Positions 1 through 6,015 of a stretch of DNA of 7,544 bases are shown piece after piece. The stretch lies in NCBI GenBank assembly GCA_029266295.1, contig JAQSXD010000179.1, positions 1-7,544 of the forward strand, written 5' to 3'. Both the position numbers and the translations under genes were made by a program. The notes under the pieces were generated by a model. It was not told where the DNA came from, did no database searches, and worked only from the letters and a program-made list of their open reading frames with translations. Within the stretch, counting starts at the first letter, position 1. Each line of letters opens with the position of its first letter. Origin of the DNA: Bacillota bacterium. GTDB taxonomy: Bacteria; Bacillota; Clostridia; Peptostreptococcales; Anaerovoracaceae.

Positions 1-2
1 AT

Positions 3-1343
3 TTCGTAGAAACACACAAAAAGAAGTTCCTCATCGGCTTTGGATGCACTACCGCGGTAGCAGCAGCAATCACCATCACCATTGGCAGCATGACGGCTTA
101 CGAATATGTCTACAACGGAAAAGTTCTTGGTGTTGTAAAAAATCAGGAAGATATATACAAAACAATTGATATCATCGGCGACAAGCTGTGTTACCAATAT
201 GATGCTGAAATAACCATCAACAAAGATAAGGATATCCAATTCAATAAGATCGTGGCGTTCGGTCAGGAACTGGATGACAAAGAGGATATCTTGTACAGGC
301 TTACCTACATGAGGGATATGAAAGCCAACGGACATGGAATTTTCGTAGACGGAAAAGTTGTCGCTGTTTTGGACAGCGAGGAAACTGCGAAAGAAATCTT
401 GCGTGCGATTCAGGATACTTATCTTAAGCAGGCGGATAATATCCAGTACAAAGAAGTGGGCTTTGCAGAGAATGTTACCATAGATGATGTTGAGACAAAA
501 CTTGGGAACATTGATGCGCGGGATAACGTGTTGGAATACATGATGACCGGTGCAGTGGAAAAGAAGATCCATCTGGTACAGCAAGGAGAGACCTTCTCAG
601 GAATTGCAAAAATTTATGGGATTAAGCAGAGTGATCTTCAGGTTTCCAACCCGAACATCACGCCTGACAAGCTTCAAATCGGACAGGAGATTAGCCTGAA
701 TCAAATCGTGCCTCTTGTGACGGTGCAGACGGTAGAGGTTGCGGAATATATTGAAACGATCCCCTTTGAAATAACGTATGAGAACACCGCCAGTCTCTTT
801 AAAAAAGAGCAGACAGTAAAGTCAAAGGGTGTGAACGGGGAAAAAGATGTTGTGGCTGAAATTGTCAGAAACAACGGCATAGAAGTAAGCAGGAAAGAAA
901 TCAGTGCAACGATTCTTTCCGAGCCGGTCGCTCAGGTGGTGCTTGTTGGTACTAAGGACCCGCCGCCGCTCATCGGAACGGGGAATCTGATCTATCCCAT
1001 CCGAGGAACCCTTACTTCGAGATATGGGACAAGATGGGGGAGACTCCATTCTGGAATCGACTTGGCGGCTCCCATTGGAACAAAGATTAAAGCTTCCGAT
1101 GGAGGAAAAGTCATTTTTGCTGGGTACAACGGTTCCCTGGGATATACGGTCAAGATCGACCACGGCGGAGGAAAGGTTACCCTGTATGGACATTGCAGCA
1201 AGCTGTTTGTGAAAGTTGGAGACAGGGTATATCAGGGCCAGCATATTGCCAATGTTGGGAATACTGGCAGAAGCACCGGCCCTCACGTACACTTTGAAGT
1301 TCATATCAACGGCAATACAAAAAATCCGTTGAATTATTTATAG
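3..1343 (+). CDS. Cell-wall M23 endopeptidase with LysM and G5 domains, 5' truncated by window edge
   Basis: Zinc peptidoglycan endopeptidase predicted to act outside the membrane. The frame is open from position 3, so the real start lies upstream; the ATG at 90 is internal. Codons 3-92 encode lysines (KKKF) followed by a hydrophobic Ala/Ile/Thr-rich stretch, i.e. a signal peptide or N-terminal anchor. Numbering from the Met at 90: an N-terminal region of unknown function (1-155), one LysM peptidoglycan-binding domain (about 159-203), a G5 domain (about 207-288), then a complete M23/LytM domain (about 300-417). The M23 domain has the zinc ligands His320 and Asp324 (HSGID) and His401 in HVH, with His399 and His368 (YGH) as catalytic histidines, so it should be active. 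The LysM-G5-M23 order is common in Clostridia, in envelope growth, division or spore-related roles; which one cannot be told here. It converges on the S8 protease gene. Confidence 0.93.
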   Translation, partial: FVETHKKKFLIGFGCTTAVAAAITITIGSMTAYEYVYNGKVLGVVKNQEDIYKTIDIIGDKLCYQYDAEITINKDKDIQFNKIVAFGQELDDKEDILYRLTYMRDMKANGHGIFVDGKVVAVLDSEETAKEILRAIQDTYLKQADNIQYKEVGFAENVTIDDVETKLGNIDARDNVLEYMMTGAVEKKIHLVQQGETFSGIAKIYGIKQSDLQVSNPNITPDKLQIGQEISLNQIVPLVTVQTVEVAEYIETIPFEITYENTASLFKKEQTVKSKGVNGEKDVVAEIVRNNGIEVSRKEISATILSEPVAQVVLVGTKDPPPLIGTGNLIYPIRGTLTSRYGTRWGRLHSGIDLAAPIGTKIKASDGGKVIFAGYNGSLGYTVKIDHGGGKVTLYGHCSKLFVKVGDRVYQGQHIANVGNTGRSTGPHVHFEVHINGNTKNPLNYL

Positions 1344-1385
1344 GCTGAGAGTGCTGGAGCGTTTCTCAGTGAGAATACTACTCGC

Positions 1386-2534
1386 TCAAAGATTTAAGAA
1401 CATTCTATAATTCAGGAGACCGCGGCCTTGTGCAAAGCGGTCTTCTCTTTTTAAGGGCATGGCATCCTGAACGATAATTTGCTTGACCTGTGCGGGTGTC
1501 AAATCCGGACGCATGGCGTAGAGGCATGCGGCAACCCCGCTAACCACCGGTGCCGCCATGGATGTGCCGGATTGAATGGCATATCCTTTCAGATTTTTTC
1601 CGTCAAGAGAGCAGATTTCTACCCCCGGAGCCACGATATCGGGTTTGGTGTCTCCTGCCAGCGTGGGCCCGCGGCTTGAGAAATTAGCCACTTTAATATA
1701 GCCATCATCGCTGTGTGTCAGATCCACCGCTCCTACCGTAATCACCAGTGGGCTGGTTCCGGGAGAATTGACAGTACATTTTCCGGGGCCGTTGTTTCCT
1801 GCGGCTGTGACGACGGTGTATCCGTATCTTACGGCGGCATTCGCGCCTTTGATCAGTGGATCGTCGTCATAGGGAGATTCAACCTTGATTCCAAGGGATA
1901 GATTAATCACCCGAATGTTATAGTAATGACCGTTGTTCACGATCCATTGCATCGCGGCCAGAATGTCTGATTCCGTGCCGTTGCCGGAGTCATCCAGCGC
2001 TTTGATCGCGACAATATTGGCGCAGGGGGCTGTTCCGGTAAATTTACCGGCAGTATAGCCATTGCCTGCAATGATACCGGCAACATGGGTTCCATGGCCG
2101 TCGTCATCGTAAGGGCGCTCTCTATTTGAGAGAAGATCCTTGAAAGCAATGATTCTGTTGCGAGGCTTGATCAGATCATAGTGAGGAGAGACACCGGTGT
2201 CTATAACCGCTACACCTACTCCTTTTCCACGTTCCGTGCTTCCGTAAATTCGCTCAAGATCCTCCTCGAAATTACCACAGGTCGCACTTACTGATTTCGC
2301 CCTGGGGTTGATTGGCGTTTTGGAAACGATGGCGTCTTCGCTAATGGAGCCGACCATATTATGTGCTGCCAGCTTTGTAATTTTTTCTTTTGGAATTTCA
2401 ACGGAAACTGCATTGATGAAGGGGAGTTCGTATTTTATTTGCCCGTAATTTTCAATAATACAGTCCCTTATCTCATTGATTGTTGATTTTGAATATATAA
2501 TCACCGGGGTTCGATCCCCATTGCTCAAATTCAT
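1386..2534 (-). CDS. Subtilisin-like S8 serine protease, AprX-like, without a signal peptide
   Basis: Serine endopeptidase of 382 aa. Residues 1-80 look like an I9-type propeptide/chaperone segment and carry no signal peptide, so the enzyme is probably cytoplasmic or leaves by a non-Sec route, as with Bacillus AprX. The catalytic domain (about 95-380) has the complete triad: Asp112 (VIDTG), His147 (GHGTHVAG) and Ser325 (GTSMAAP). The oxyanion Asn247 is present (AAGNNG). The C-terminus ends at the usual GxGLLN segment with no extra domain. The start is firm: an in-frame TAA lies two codons upstream of the ATG, and GGAAGTGA (2541-2548 on this strand), one mismatch from GGAGGTGA, sits 6 nt before it. 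It is divergent from the LysR gene and convergent with the M23 gene. No clear terminator follows on its strand; only the palindrome TTCTCAGTGAGAA (1363-1375), without a U-tract, is present. The substrate is unknown. Confidence 0.93.
   Translation of the reverse strand: MNLSNGDRTPVIIYSKSTINEIRDCIIENYGQIKYELPFINAVSVEIPKEKITKLAAHNMVGSISEDAIVSKTPINPRAKSVSATCGNFEEDLERIYGSTERGKGVGVAVIDTGVSPHYDLIKPRNRIIAFKDLLSNRERPYDDDGHGTHVAGIIAGNGYTAGKFTGTAPCANIVAIKALDDSGNGTESDILAAMQWIVNNGHYYNIRVINLSLGIKVESPYDDDPLIKGANAAVRYGYTVVTAAGNNGPGKCTVNSPGTSPLVITVGAVDLTHSDDGYIKVANFSSRGPTLAGDTKPDIVAPGVEICSLDGKNLKGYAIQSGTSMAAPVVSGVAACLYAMRPDLTPAQVKQIIVQDAMPLKREDRFAQGRGLLNYRMFLNL
1415..1452 (+). terminator. Intrinsic terminator for the M23 gene, inside the end of the opposing protease gene
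   Basis: GGAGACCGC (1415-1423) pairs with GCGGTCTTC (1437-1445), giving 9 bp with one G-U, across a 13-nt loop. TCTTTTT follows at 1446-1452. The orientation suits transcripts arriving from the M23 gene, which ends 71 bp upstream. The element overlaps the last coding codons of the leftward S8 protease gene. Stem plus U-tract is seen directly; termination is inferred. Confidence 0.72.
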
Positions 2535-2547
2535 AGTTTATCACTTC

Positions 2548-2583
2548 CCATGCCCCATAATATGAGATATGGCTTGGGCATGG
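2548..2583. repeat. Nested inverted repeat in front of the S8 protease gene
   Basis: The outer arms CCATGCCC (2548-2555) and GGGCATGG (2576-2583) are perfect 8-bp complements. Inside them CCATA (2555-2559) faces TATGG (2568-2572). On the leftward transcript the outer arm abuts the protease Shine-Dalgarno sequence (2541-2548), so it could be a leader hairpin affecting translation. As DNA it could be an operator between the divergent protease and LysR genes. The symmetry is seen; the function is inference. Confidence 0.4.
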
Positions 2584-2595
2584 TGATGGAGAGGG

Positions 2596-2625
2596 TTGCA
2601 GTATCTTCAAGGAAAAGGGTATAAT
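2596..2625 (+). promoter_or_regulatory. Sigma70-type promoter of the LysR gene
   Basis: TTGCAG (2596-2601, 4/6 to TTGACA) is followed after 18 bp by a perfect TATAAT (2620-2625). The predicted transcript start is near 2632, giving a leader of about 95 nt before the ATT start at 2727. No LysR-type dyad resembling those at 3655-3721 overlaps it, so obvious autoregulation through that motif is not seen. Confidence 0.65.
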
Positions 2626-2712
2626 AATTTTGATAAGGAATACCTCTTTTTTCCATAACGAGTGATTCCGATCGGCTGAGATCTGGTAAACTATGCAGCA
2701 AACGGAACGATA

Positions 2713-2729
2713 GAGGAGGGATTCCTATT
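2713..2729 (+). promoter_or_regulatory. Strong ribosome binding site deciding an ATT start
   Basis: GAGGAGGG (2713-2720) is a near-perfect Shine-Dalgarno. With 6 nt of spacing it points to the ATT at 2727-2729. No ATG, GTG or TTG lies in frame between the stop at 2634 and the GTG at 2751. That GTG is 30 nt from the Shine-Dalgarno and would remove the start of the conserved first DNA-binding helix. Confidence 0.7.
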
Positions 2730-3650
2730 ACATTACAGCAGTTAAAATATGTGATCGAGATCGTAAACAGCGGCTCCATAAATGAAGCCGCGAAACGCTT
2801 ATTCATAACACAGCCCAGCCTTTCCAGTGCAGTAAAAGAACTGGAAGCAGAGCTTGGTGTTGAGTTGTTTTTGCGATCCTCCAGAGGCATTTCTCTCACG
2901 GCGGAGGGTGTAGAATTTCTAGGCTATGCCAGACAGGTAGTGGAGCAAACATCCCTGCTGGAGCAGCGGTATTTGAATCGGAAACCCTCCAGGCAGCTTT
3001 GCAGCATATCGACCCAGCACTATGCATTTGCGGTCAATGCTTTTGTGAATATGATCCAAAAGAGCGGTGCGGAAGAGTATGAATTTACGCTGCGGGAGAC
3101 GAGAACCTATGAAATCATTGAGGACGTTCGTACCATGCGAAGTGAGCTGGGAATTTTGTATAAAAATCCATTCAATGCAAAAGTAATCGATAAGCTTCTG
3201 CGGGAAAACCATCTGGACTTTCATCCTCTGTTCACGGCAAATCCTCATATTTTCATCAGCGCACAGAACCCACTGGCATCCAGAGAATACGTTACGCTGG
3301 AGGATCTGGCGGAGTTTCCCTATCTATCCTTTGAGCAAGGGGAATATAATTCCTTCTACTTTTCCGAGGAAATACTGAGCACCGTATTTCATAAAAAAAG
3401 TATCCATGTCAGCGATCGGGCAACGTTATTCAATCTCCTGATCGGGCTCAACGGATATACCATTTCCACCGGAGTGGTCAGCGCTGATCTGAACGGTGAA
3501 AATATCATCCCTGTACGCCTTCTTGCAGACGACGAGATTCAGGTTGGCTGGATTGCAAATCATCAGCTTCAGCTCAGCAAACAGGCTTCCGCGTATCTGG
3601 CTGAATTAAGATCGGTAATCACCGAGTATGGCCAGGAGCTGCAGGAATAA
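2727..3650 (+). CDS. LysR-type transcriptional regulator, probably of the adjacent methionine/one-carbon genes
   Basis: Dual-function DNA-binding regulator, 307 aa when started at ATT 2727. Started there, the protein begins MTLQQLKYVIEIVNSGS, the standard LysR N-terminus. A winged helix-turn-helix occupies residues 1-61, with the recognition segment around SINEAAKRLFITQPSLSSAV (17-36) and the wing LFLRSSRGISLTAEG (47-61). A linker helix follows to about residue 88, and then a two-lobed effector-binding domain to the end. Length is typical for the family (about 290-310). Starting at GTG 2751 gives 299 aa but cuts the first helix and has no ribosome binding site. The gene has its own promoter (2596-2625), is divergent from the S8 protease gene, and ends 3 bp before a perfect dyad in the leader of the methionine synthase gene. 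That neighbour is the likeliest target, as for LysR-family MetR/MtaR regulators. The effector is unknown. Confidence 0.92.
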   Translation: MTLQQLKYVIEIVNSGSINEAAKRLFITQPSLSSAVKELEAELGVELFLRSSRGISLTAEGVEFLGYARQVVEQTSLLEQRYLNRKPSRQLCSISTQHYAFAVNAFVNMIQKSGAEEYEFTLRETRTYEIIEDVRTMRSELGILYKNPFNAKVIDKLLRENHLDFHPLFTANPHIFISAQNPLASREYVTLEDLAEFPYLSFEQGEYNSFYFSEEILSTVFHKKSIHVSDRATLFNLLIGLNGYTISTGVVSADLNGENIIPVRLLADDEIQVGWIANHQLQLSKQASAYLAELRSVITEYGQELQE

Positions 3651-3652
3651 CA

Positions 3653-3673
3653 GTTATAGAAAGTTTCTATAAC
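3653..3673. promoter_or_regulatory. Perfect dyad, candidate LysR operator 1 (MET-box-like)
   Basis: GTTATAGAAA (3653-3662) and TTTCTATAAC (3664-3673) are exact reverse complements around a single G at 3663. The 17-bp core TATAGAAAGTTTCTATA has the same outer half-sites, length and central G/C as the streptococcal MetR/MtaR MET-box as I recall it (TATAGTTT-S-AAACTATA), with the inner A and T triplets swapped. There is no U-tract, so it is not a terminator for the LysR gene. It lies between the regulator and the methionine synthase gene. Confidence 0.6.
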
Positions 3674-3697
3674 CCGATATAAAATATAGACGTTACC

Positions 3698-3722
3698 CTA
3701 TAGATATAACACCATGTTATAG
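3698..3722. promoter_or_regulatory. Second dyad, candidate LysR operator 2
   Basis: TATAACA (3705-3711) and TGTTATA (3715-3721) form a second 17-bp dyad with centre CCA. It contains the same half-site GTTATAG (3716-3722) as operator 1, and a partial half-site CTATAG lies at 3698-3703. The dyad centres (3663 and 3713) are 50 bp apart, close to five helical turns, which suits a LysR tetramer bound at a recognition site and an activation site. Confidence 0.5.
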
Positions 3723-3731
3723 TAGCATTAG

Positions 3732-3760
3732 TTGATGGAGCAGAAGACGTCCTGCAAAAT
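3732..3760 (+). promoter_or_regulatory. Possible weak promoter of the methionine synthase gene
   Basis: TTGATG (3732-3737) and CAAAAT (3755-3760) are 17 bp apart, each matching 4 of 6 consensus positions. If used, transcription would start near 3767, putting dyad 2 at about -54 and dyad 1 at about -104, plausible for an activated LysR target. An alternative -10, TATAGT (3718-3723), overlaps operator 2 and lacks a well-spaced -35. The choice is uncertain. Confidence 0.3.
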
Positions 3761-3769
3761 CAAATTTAG

Positions 3770-3810
3770 AGAAACGCTGATTCATGCCAGTTTATGAAAT
3801 CAGCGCTTCT
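3770..3810 (+). repeat. Leader hairpin before the methionine synthase gene
   Basis: AGAA (3770-3773) pairs with TTCT (3807-3810). After an A-C mismatch, CGCTGATTCAT (3775-3785) pairs with ATGAAATCAGCG (3794-3805) with one bulged base, leaving an 8-nt loop. It ends 37 nt before the ATG. There is no U-tract after it, so it is not a classical terminator. It could stabilise the mRNA 5' end or act in attenuation. It does not resemble an S-box or T-box. Confidence 0.45.
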
Positions 3811-3847
3811 GCAAAAATAATGCGATTGAATCCATGGAGGTAATAAA

Positions 3848-4990
3848 ATGGGTAAGCTATTTGAGAATACAACAAAAAGAGAAATTCCACCGTTCCGTTT
3901 CGATGTGGTTGGAAGCTATCTTCGTCCGCAGCCGCTAAAAGAAGCCAGGGAAGCGTATCGCGCCGGAAGCATTTCGCTGGAAGAACTGACACAGGTGGAG
4001 GATGCTGAAATTAGAAAGCTGGTGGCAAAGCAGAAAGGTATCGGCTTGGCCGCGGTAACCGATGGTGAGTTTCGACGCAGCTACTGGCATCTGGATTTTT
4101 TCTGGGGCTTTGAAGGTGTTGAACATGTTTTAATGGACCGGGGTTACCTCTTCCACGGAGAAGAGACGAGAGCGGATTCTGCAAGACTATCTGGAAAAGT
4201 TCGGTTTGATGGGCATCCCTTTCTGGGCCATTACAAATTCTTAAAAGAGGCAGCAGGTGATGATGTCCTTGCAAGACAGACCCTTCCTGCACCGGCGCAG
4301 TTTTATGCAGAGCTGGTAAGAGACGTGAACGAAAAAGCAATCGACAAATATTATAGTGACCGGGAAGCGCTCTATCAGGATATCTCCAAAGCCTATCGAG
4401 AAGCAATTCTGGCTTTTTACGAACTGGGCTGTAGGAATATCCAGCTGGATGACTGCACCTGGGGAATGCTCTGCGATAAAAACTTCTGGACGGCCATGGC
4501 AGGGGACGGTTATGATATCAAGGAGCTTCAGGAACTCTATCTGCGCCTGAATAATGACGCAATCGCGGATCTTCCTGATGATCTGACGGTAACGACCCAT
4601 GTCTGCAGAGGAAATTATCACTCCACCTGGGCAACCTCCGGCGGCTATGATCCCATTGCTGATACCTTGTTTGGCAGAGCAAATGTGTCTGCATACTATC
4701 TGGAGTATGATACAGAGCGGGCAGGAGATTTCGCACCACTAAAGGCGGTTTCCGGAGATAAGCTTGTTGTGCTGGGCCTGATTACCAGCAAGTCAGGGAA
4801 ATTAGAAAACAAAGAGGAAATCATAGGAAGAATCAAGGAAGCTTCAAACTATATCCCGGCAGACCGGTTGTGCCTGAGCCCACAGTGTGGGTTTGCATCT
4901 ACGGAAGAAGGCAATATCTTGACAGAGGAAGAACAGTGGAGAAAACTGGAATTCATCAGAGAAATTGCTGAGGAAGTGTGGGGCGTATAA
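3848..4990 (+). CDS. Core MetE-type cobalamin-independent methionine synthase (YxjG/YxjH-like)
   Basis: Predicted zinc-dependent methyltransferase of 380 aa making methionine from homocysteine. It corresponds to the C-terminal catalytic barrel of MetE and lacks the N-terminal half of classical MetE (about 750 aa), like Bacillus YxjG/YxjH (about 377 aa). Likely zinc ligands are His251 and Cys253 (THVCRGN), Glu286 (YLEYD) and Cys347 (LSPQCGF). Other family-like segments are FDVVGSYLRP near residue 18, VTDGEFRR near 70 and NIQLDDCTWG near 197. The start is supported by TGGAGG (3835-3840) with 7-nt spacing. The gene lies behind a LysR gene and two MET-box-like dyads and is followed by a folate enzyme gene with no clear terminator between them. 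The methyl donor is open: short MetE relatives may use methylcobalamin, a corrinoid protein or another donor instead of methyl-THF triglutamate. It could act on another thiol, but the ligand set favours methionine synthesis. Confidence 0.87.
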   Translation: MGKLFENTTKREIPPFRFDVVGSYLRPQPLKEAREAYRAGSISLEELTQVEDAEIRKLVAKQKGIGLAAVTDGEFRRSYWHLDFFWGFEGVEHVLMDRGYLFHGEETRADSARLSGKVRFDGHPFLGHYKFLKEAAGDDVLARQTLPAPAQFYAELVRDVNEKAIDKYYSDREALYQDISKAYREAILAFYELGCRNIQLDDCTWGMLCDKNFWTAMAGDGYDIKELQELYLRLNNDAIADLPDDLTVTTHVCRGNYHSTWATSGGYDPIADTLFGRANVSAYYLEYDTERAGDFAPLKAVSGDKLVVLGLITSKSGKLENKEEIIGRIKEASNYIPADRLCLSPQCGFASTEEGNILTEEEQWRKLEFIREIAEEVWGV

Positions 4991-5085
4991 TCCGCGGCAG
5001 CTGAGGTGCGTATAAACCGCAGGAAATTGTAGAGCATAAAAAGCGATACCCTGAAAGCGAGAAGAAACTAGGAGGAAAGATTGCA

Positions 5086-5658
5086 ATGGAAGAGAATCGT
5101 ATCCAGAAAAATATGCAGAGGCAGGAAGCAATTACCGCCCGTAAGGCTTTAGGCCCGCAGATTCGAAAGAGGTTTAGTCAGGTCATTTCAGAACAGCTCA
5201 TTGCGGAGCCAGCCTTTGCAGAAGCAAGAACGATTCTCTCTTACCAGTCCTTCGGAGAAGAGGCAGATCCCCAGCAGATAGACGCTGCAGCCGTCAAAGC
5301 GGGGAAGCAGGTCGCCTATCCTCTCTGCTATGAGAAAGGGATCATGGCAGCGGCAATTCCCTTGGTTGAAGATGCATGGGAAGAGGGGAGGTATGGGATT
5401 AAAACCCCGATAGAATCAAAATCTCTGATCTTGAACCCTCTAGAAATTGATCTGGTCATCGTTCCTTGTGTCGCCTTTGAGGGAAGCAAGCGAATGCGGA
5501 TCGGCTGGGGCGCAGGGTACTATGATCGTTATCTTCCACAGTGCAAAAATGCGGTTACCATAGCAATTGCCTTTGAAGCCCAGCATATAAAAGGCATTTC
5601 TTACGATTCTTGGGATGTACCCCTTGATGGGGTGATCACGGAAGCACGAAGGTACTGA
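5086..5658 (+). CDS. 5-formyltetrahydrofolate cyclo-ligase (methenyl-THF synthetase)
   Basis: ATP-dependent cytosolic enzyme converting 5-formyl-THF to 5,10-methenyl-THF, which returns a dead-end and inhibitory folate to the one-carbon pool. At 190 aa it has the usual family length. Visible family features are the basic N-terminal helix (about residues 10-25), YPLCYEKG near 78, GRYGIKTP at 101-108, and the hallmark RIGWGAGYYDRYL at 138-150 (family form RxGxGxGYYDR), ending with DVPLDGVITE (177-186). AGGAGG (5070-5075) lies 10 nt before the ATG, slightly long but the only candidate. The gene starts 95 bp after the core MetE gene, with no hairpin/U-tract or convincing promoter between, so co-transcription is likely and fits a shared one-carbon/methionine role. 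No clear intrinsic terminator follows. Confidence 0.94.
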   Translation: MEENRIQKNMQRQEAITARKALGPQIRKRFSQVISEQLIAEPAFAEARTILSYQSFGEEADPQQIDAAAVKAGKQVAYPLCYEKGIMAAAIPLVEDAWEEGRYGIKTPIESKSLILNPLEIDLVIVPCVAFEGSKRMRIGWGAGYYDRYLPQCKNAVTIAIAFEAQHIKGISYDSWDVPLDGVITEARRY

Positions 5659-5660
5659 AT

Positions 5661-5673
5661 CGGGCCCGGGCCG
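5661..5673. repeat. GC-only palindromic patch just after the cyclo-ligase gene
   Basis: CGGGCCCG (5661-5668) overlaps the perfect 10-bp palindrome GGCCCGGGCC (5663-5672), right after the stop codon. It has no U-tract. The rest of 5674-5755 shows no gene or recognisable element. GGCAG (5708-5712) can pair with CTGCC (5724-5728), but an A-run follows rather than a T-run. Confidence 0.3.
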
Positions 5674-5755
5674 AAAGAGCGACGCTGACCGAGGCAGCGA
5701 GAGGCCAGGCAGCAATCCTTGCACTGCCCAAAAAAGATCAGAAACAATTTATGGA

Positions 5756-5784
5756 TTGACTTTGCCCCAGACTGATGATACGAT
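5756..5784 (+). promoter_or_regulatory. Extended -10 promoter driving the cobalamin riboswitch transcript
   Basis: TTGACT (5756-5761, 5/6) is followed after 17 bp by TACGAT (5779-5784, 4/6), preceded by the extended -10 element TGA (5776-5778). The predicted start is near 5790, about 60 nt upstream of the riboswitch aptamer. This makes the riboswitch unit independent of the methionine/folate operon. Confidence 0.65.
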
Positions 5785-5788
5785 CATG

Positions 5789-5830
5789 TCGAACCATATT
5801 TCGCATGAATGTTTTGCCTCAATGGTTCGA
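5789..5830 (+). repeat. Perfect 9-bp stem at the 5' end of the riboswitch transcript
   Basis: TCGAACCAT (5789-5797) and ATGGTTCGA (5822-5830) are exact reverse complements separated by 24 nt. The left arm coincides with the predicted transcription start, so the stem would form the very 5' end of the RNA, just ahead of the aptamer. It is not part of the standard cobalamin aptamer. It may protect the 5' end, or the DNA may be an operator just downstream of the promoter. Confidence 0.45.
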
Positions 5831-5849
5831 AGGAACAATTAAATAAGAG

Positions 5850-6015
5850 GCTTGATGTTCTGCTGATGAGAATTGATCAGCAGCTAAGAGGGAAGCAGGT
5901 GTAAGTCCTGCGCGGTCCCGCCGCTGTAAGCGTGTAGTCTGTTCGTAGCCACTGGGTCTTCACCCGGGAAGGAGATCAGATGCCAATGCGTGTAGCCAGA
6001 AGACCTGCATGAAGC
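5850..6015 (+). ncRNA. Cobalamin (B12) riboswitch aptamer, class I, AdoCbl type
   Basis: Cis-acting RNA that binds cobalamin and normally switches downstream expression off. P1 is GCTTGATG (5850-5857) with CATGAAGC (6008-6015), containing one G-G mismatch. Diagnostic conserved blocks occur in order: AAGAGGGAAGCAGG (5886-5899), TAAGTCCTGCGCGG (5902-5915), TCCCGCCGCTGTAA (5916-5929), the peripheral-arm signature GCCACTGGG...ACCCGGGAAGG (5948-5972), and the B12 box AGCCAGAAGACCTGC (5994-6008; family consensus AGYCAGGAGACCTGC). The peripheral extension is the mark of class I (adenosylcobalamin-preferring) switches rather than class II; the ligand preference is inferred from that. It has its own upstream promoter, and a terminator follows. 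Confidence 0.95.

Noticed and set aside
1350..1375. CTGAGA/TCTCAG and the palindrome TTCTCAGTGAGAA as a terminator for either converging gene
   Set aside because: The stems are short and no T-tract follows on either strand; the element at 1415-1452 is far better for the rightward gene.
2557..2600. A leftward promoter for the S8 protease (TATTAT near 2558-2563)
   Set aside because: No acceptable -35 at 16-18 bp spacing was found, so it was not listed.
2531..2899. Leftward open frame of 122 codons across the LysR promoter and 5' end
   Set aside because: It lies antisense to the conserved LysR DNA-binding domain and shows no recognisable domain; it is a shadow frame.
3653..3673. The perfect dyad as a terminator for the LysR gene
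   Set aside because: The stem is AT-rich and is followed by CCCGATAT rather than a T-tract. Its likeness to a second downstream dyad favours an operator.
4011..4406. Leftward open frame of 131 codons inside the methionine synthase gene
   Set aside because: Antisense to a well-conserved enzyme gene, with low-complexity His/Pro/Leu composition typical of shadow frames.
5708..5736. GGCAG/CTGCC hairpin as terminator after the cyclo-ligase gene
   Set aside because: Only 5 bp with an 11-nt loop, and an A-run follows on the plus strand. No leftward gene is there to use it in the other direction.
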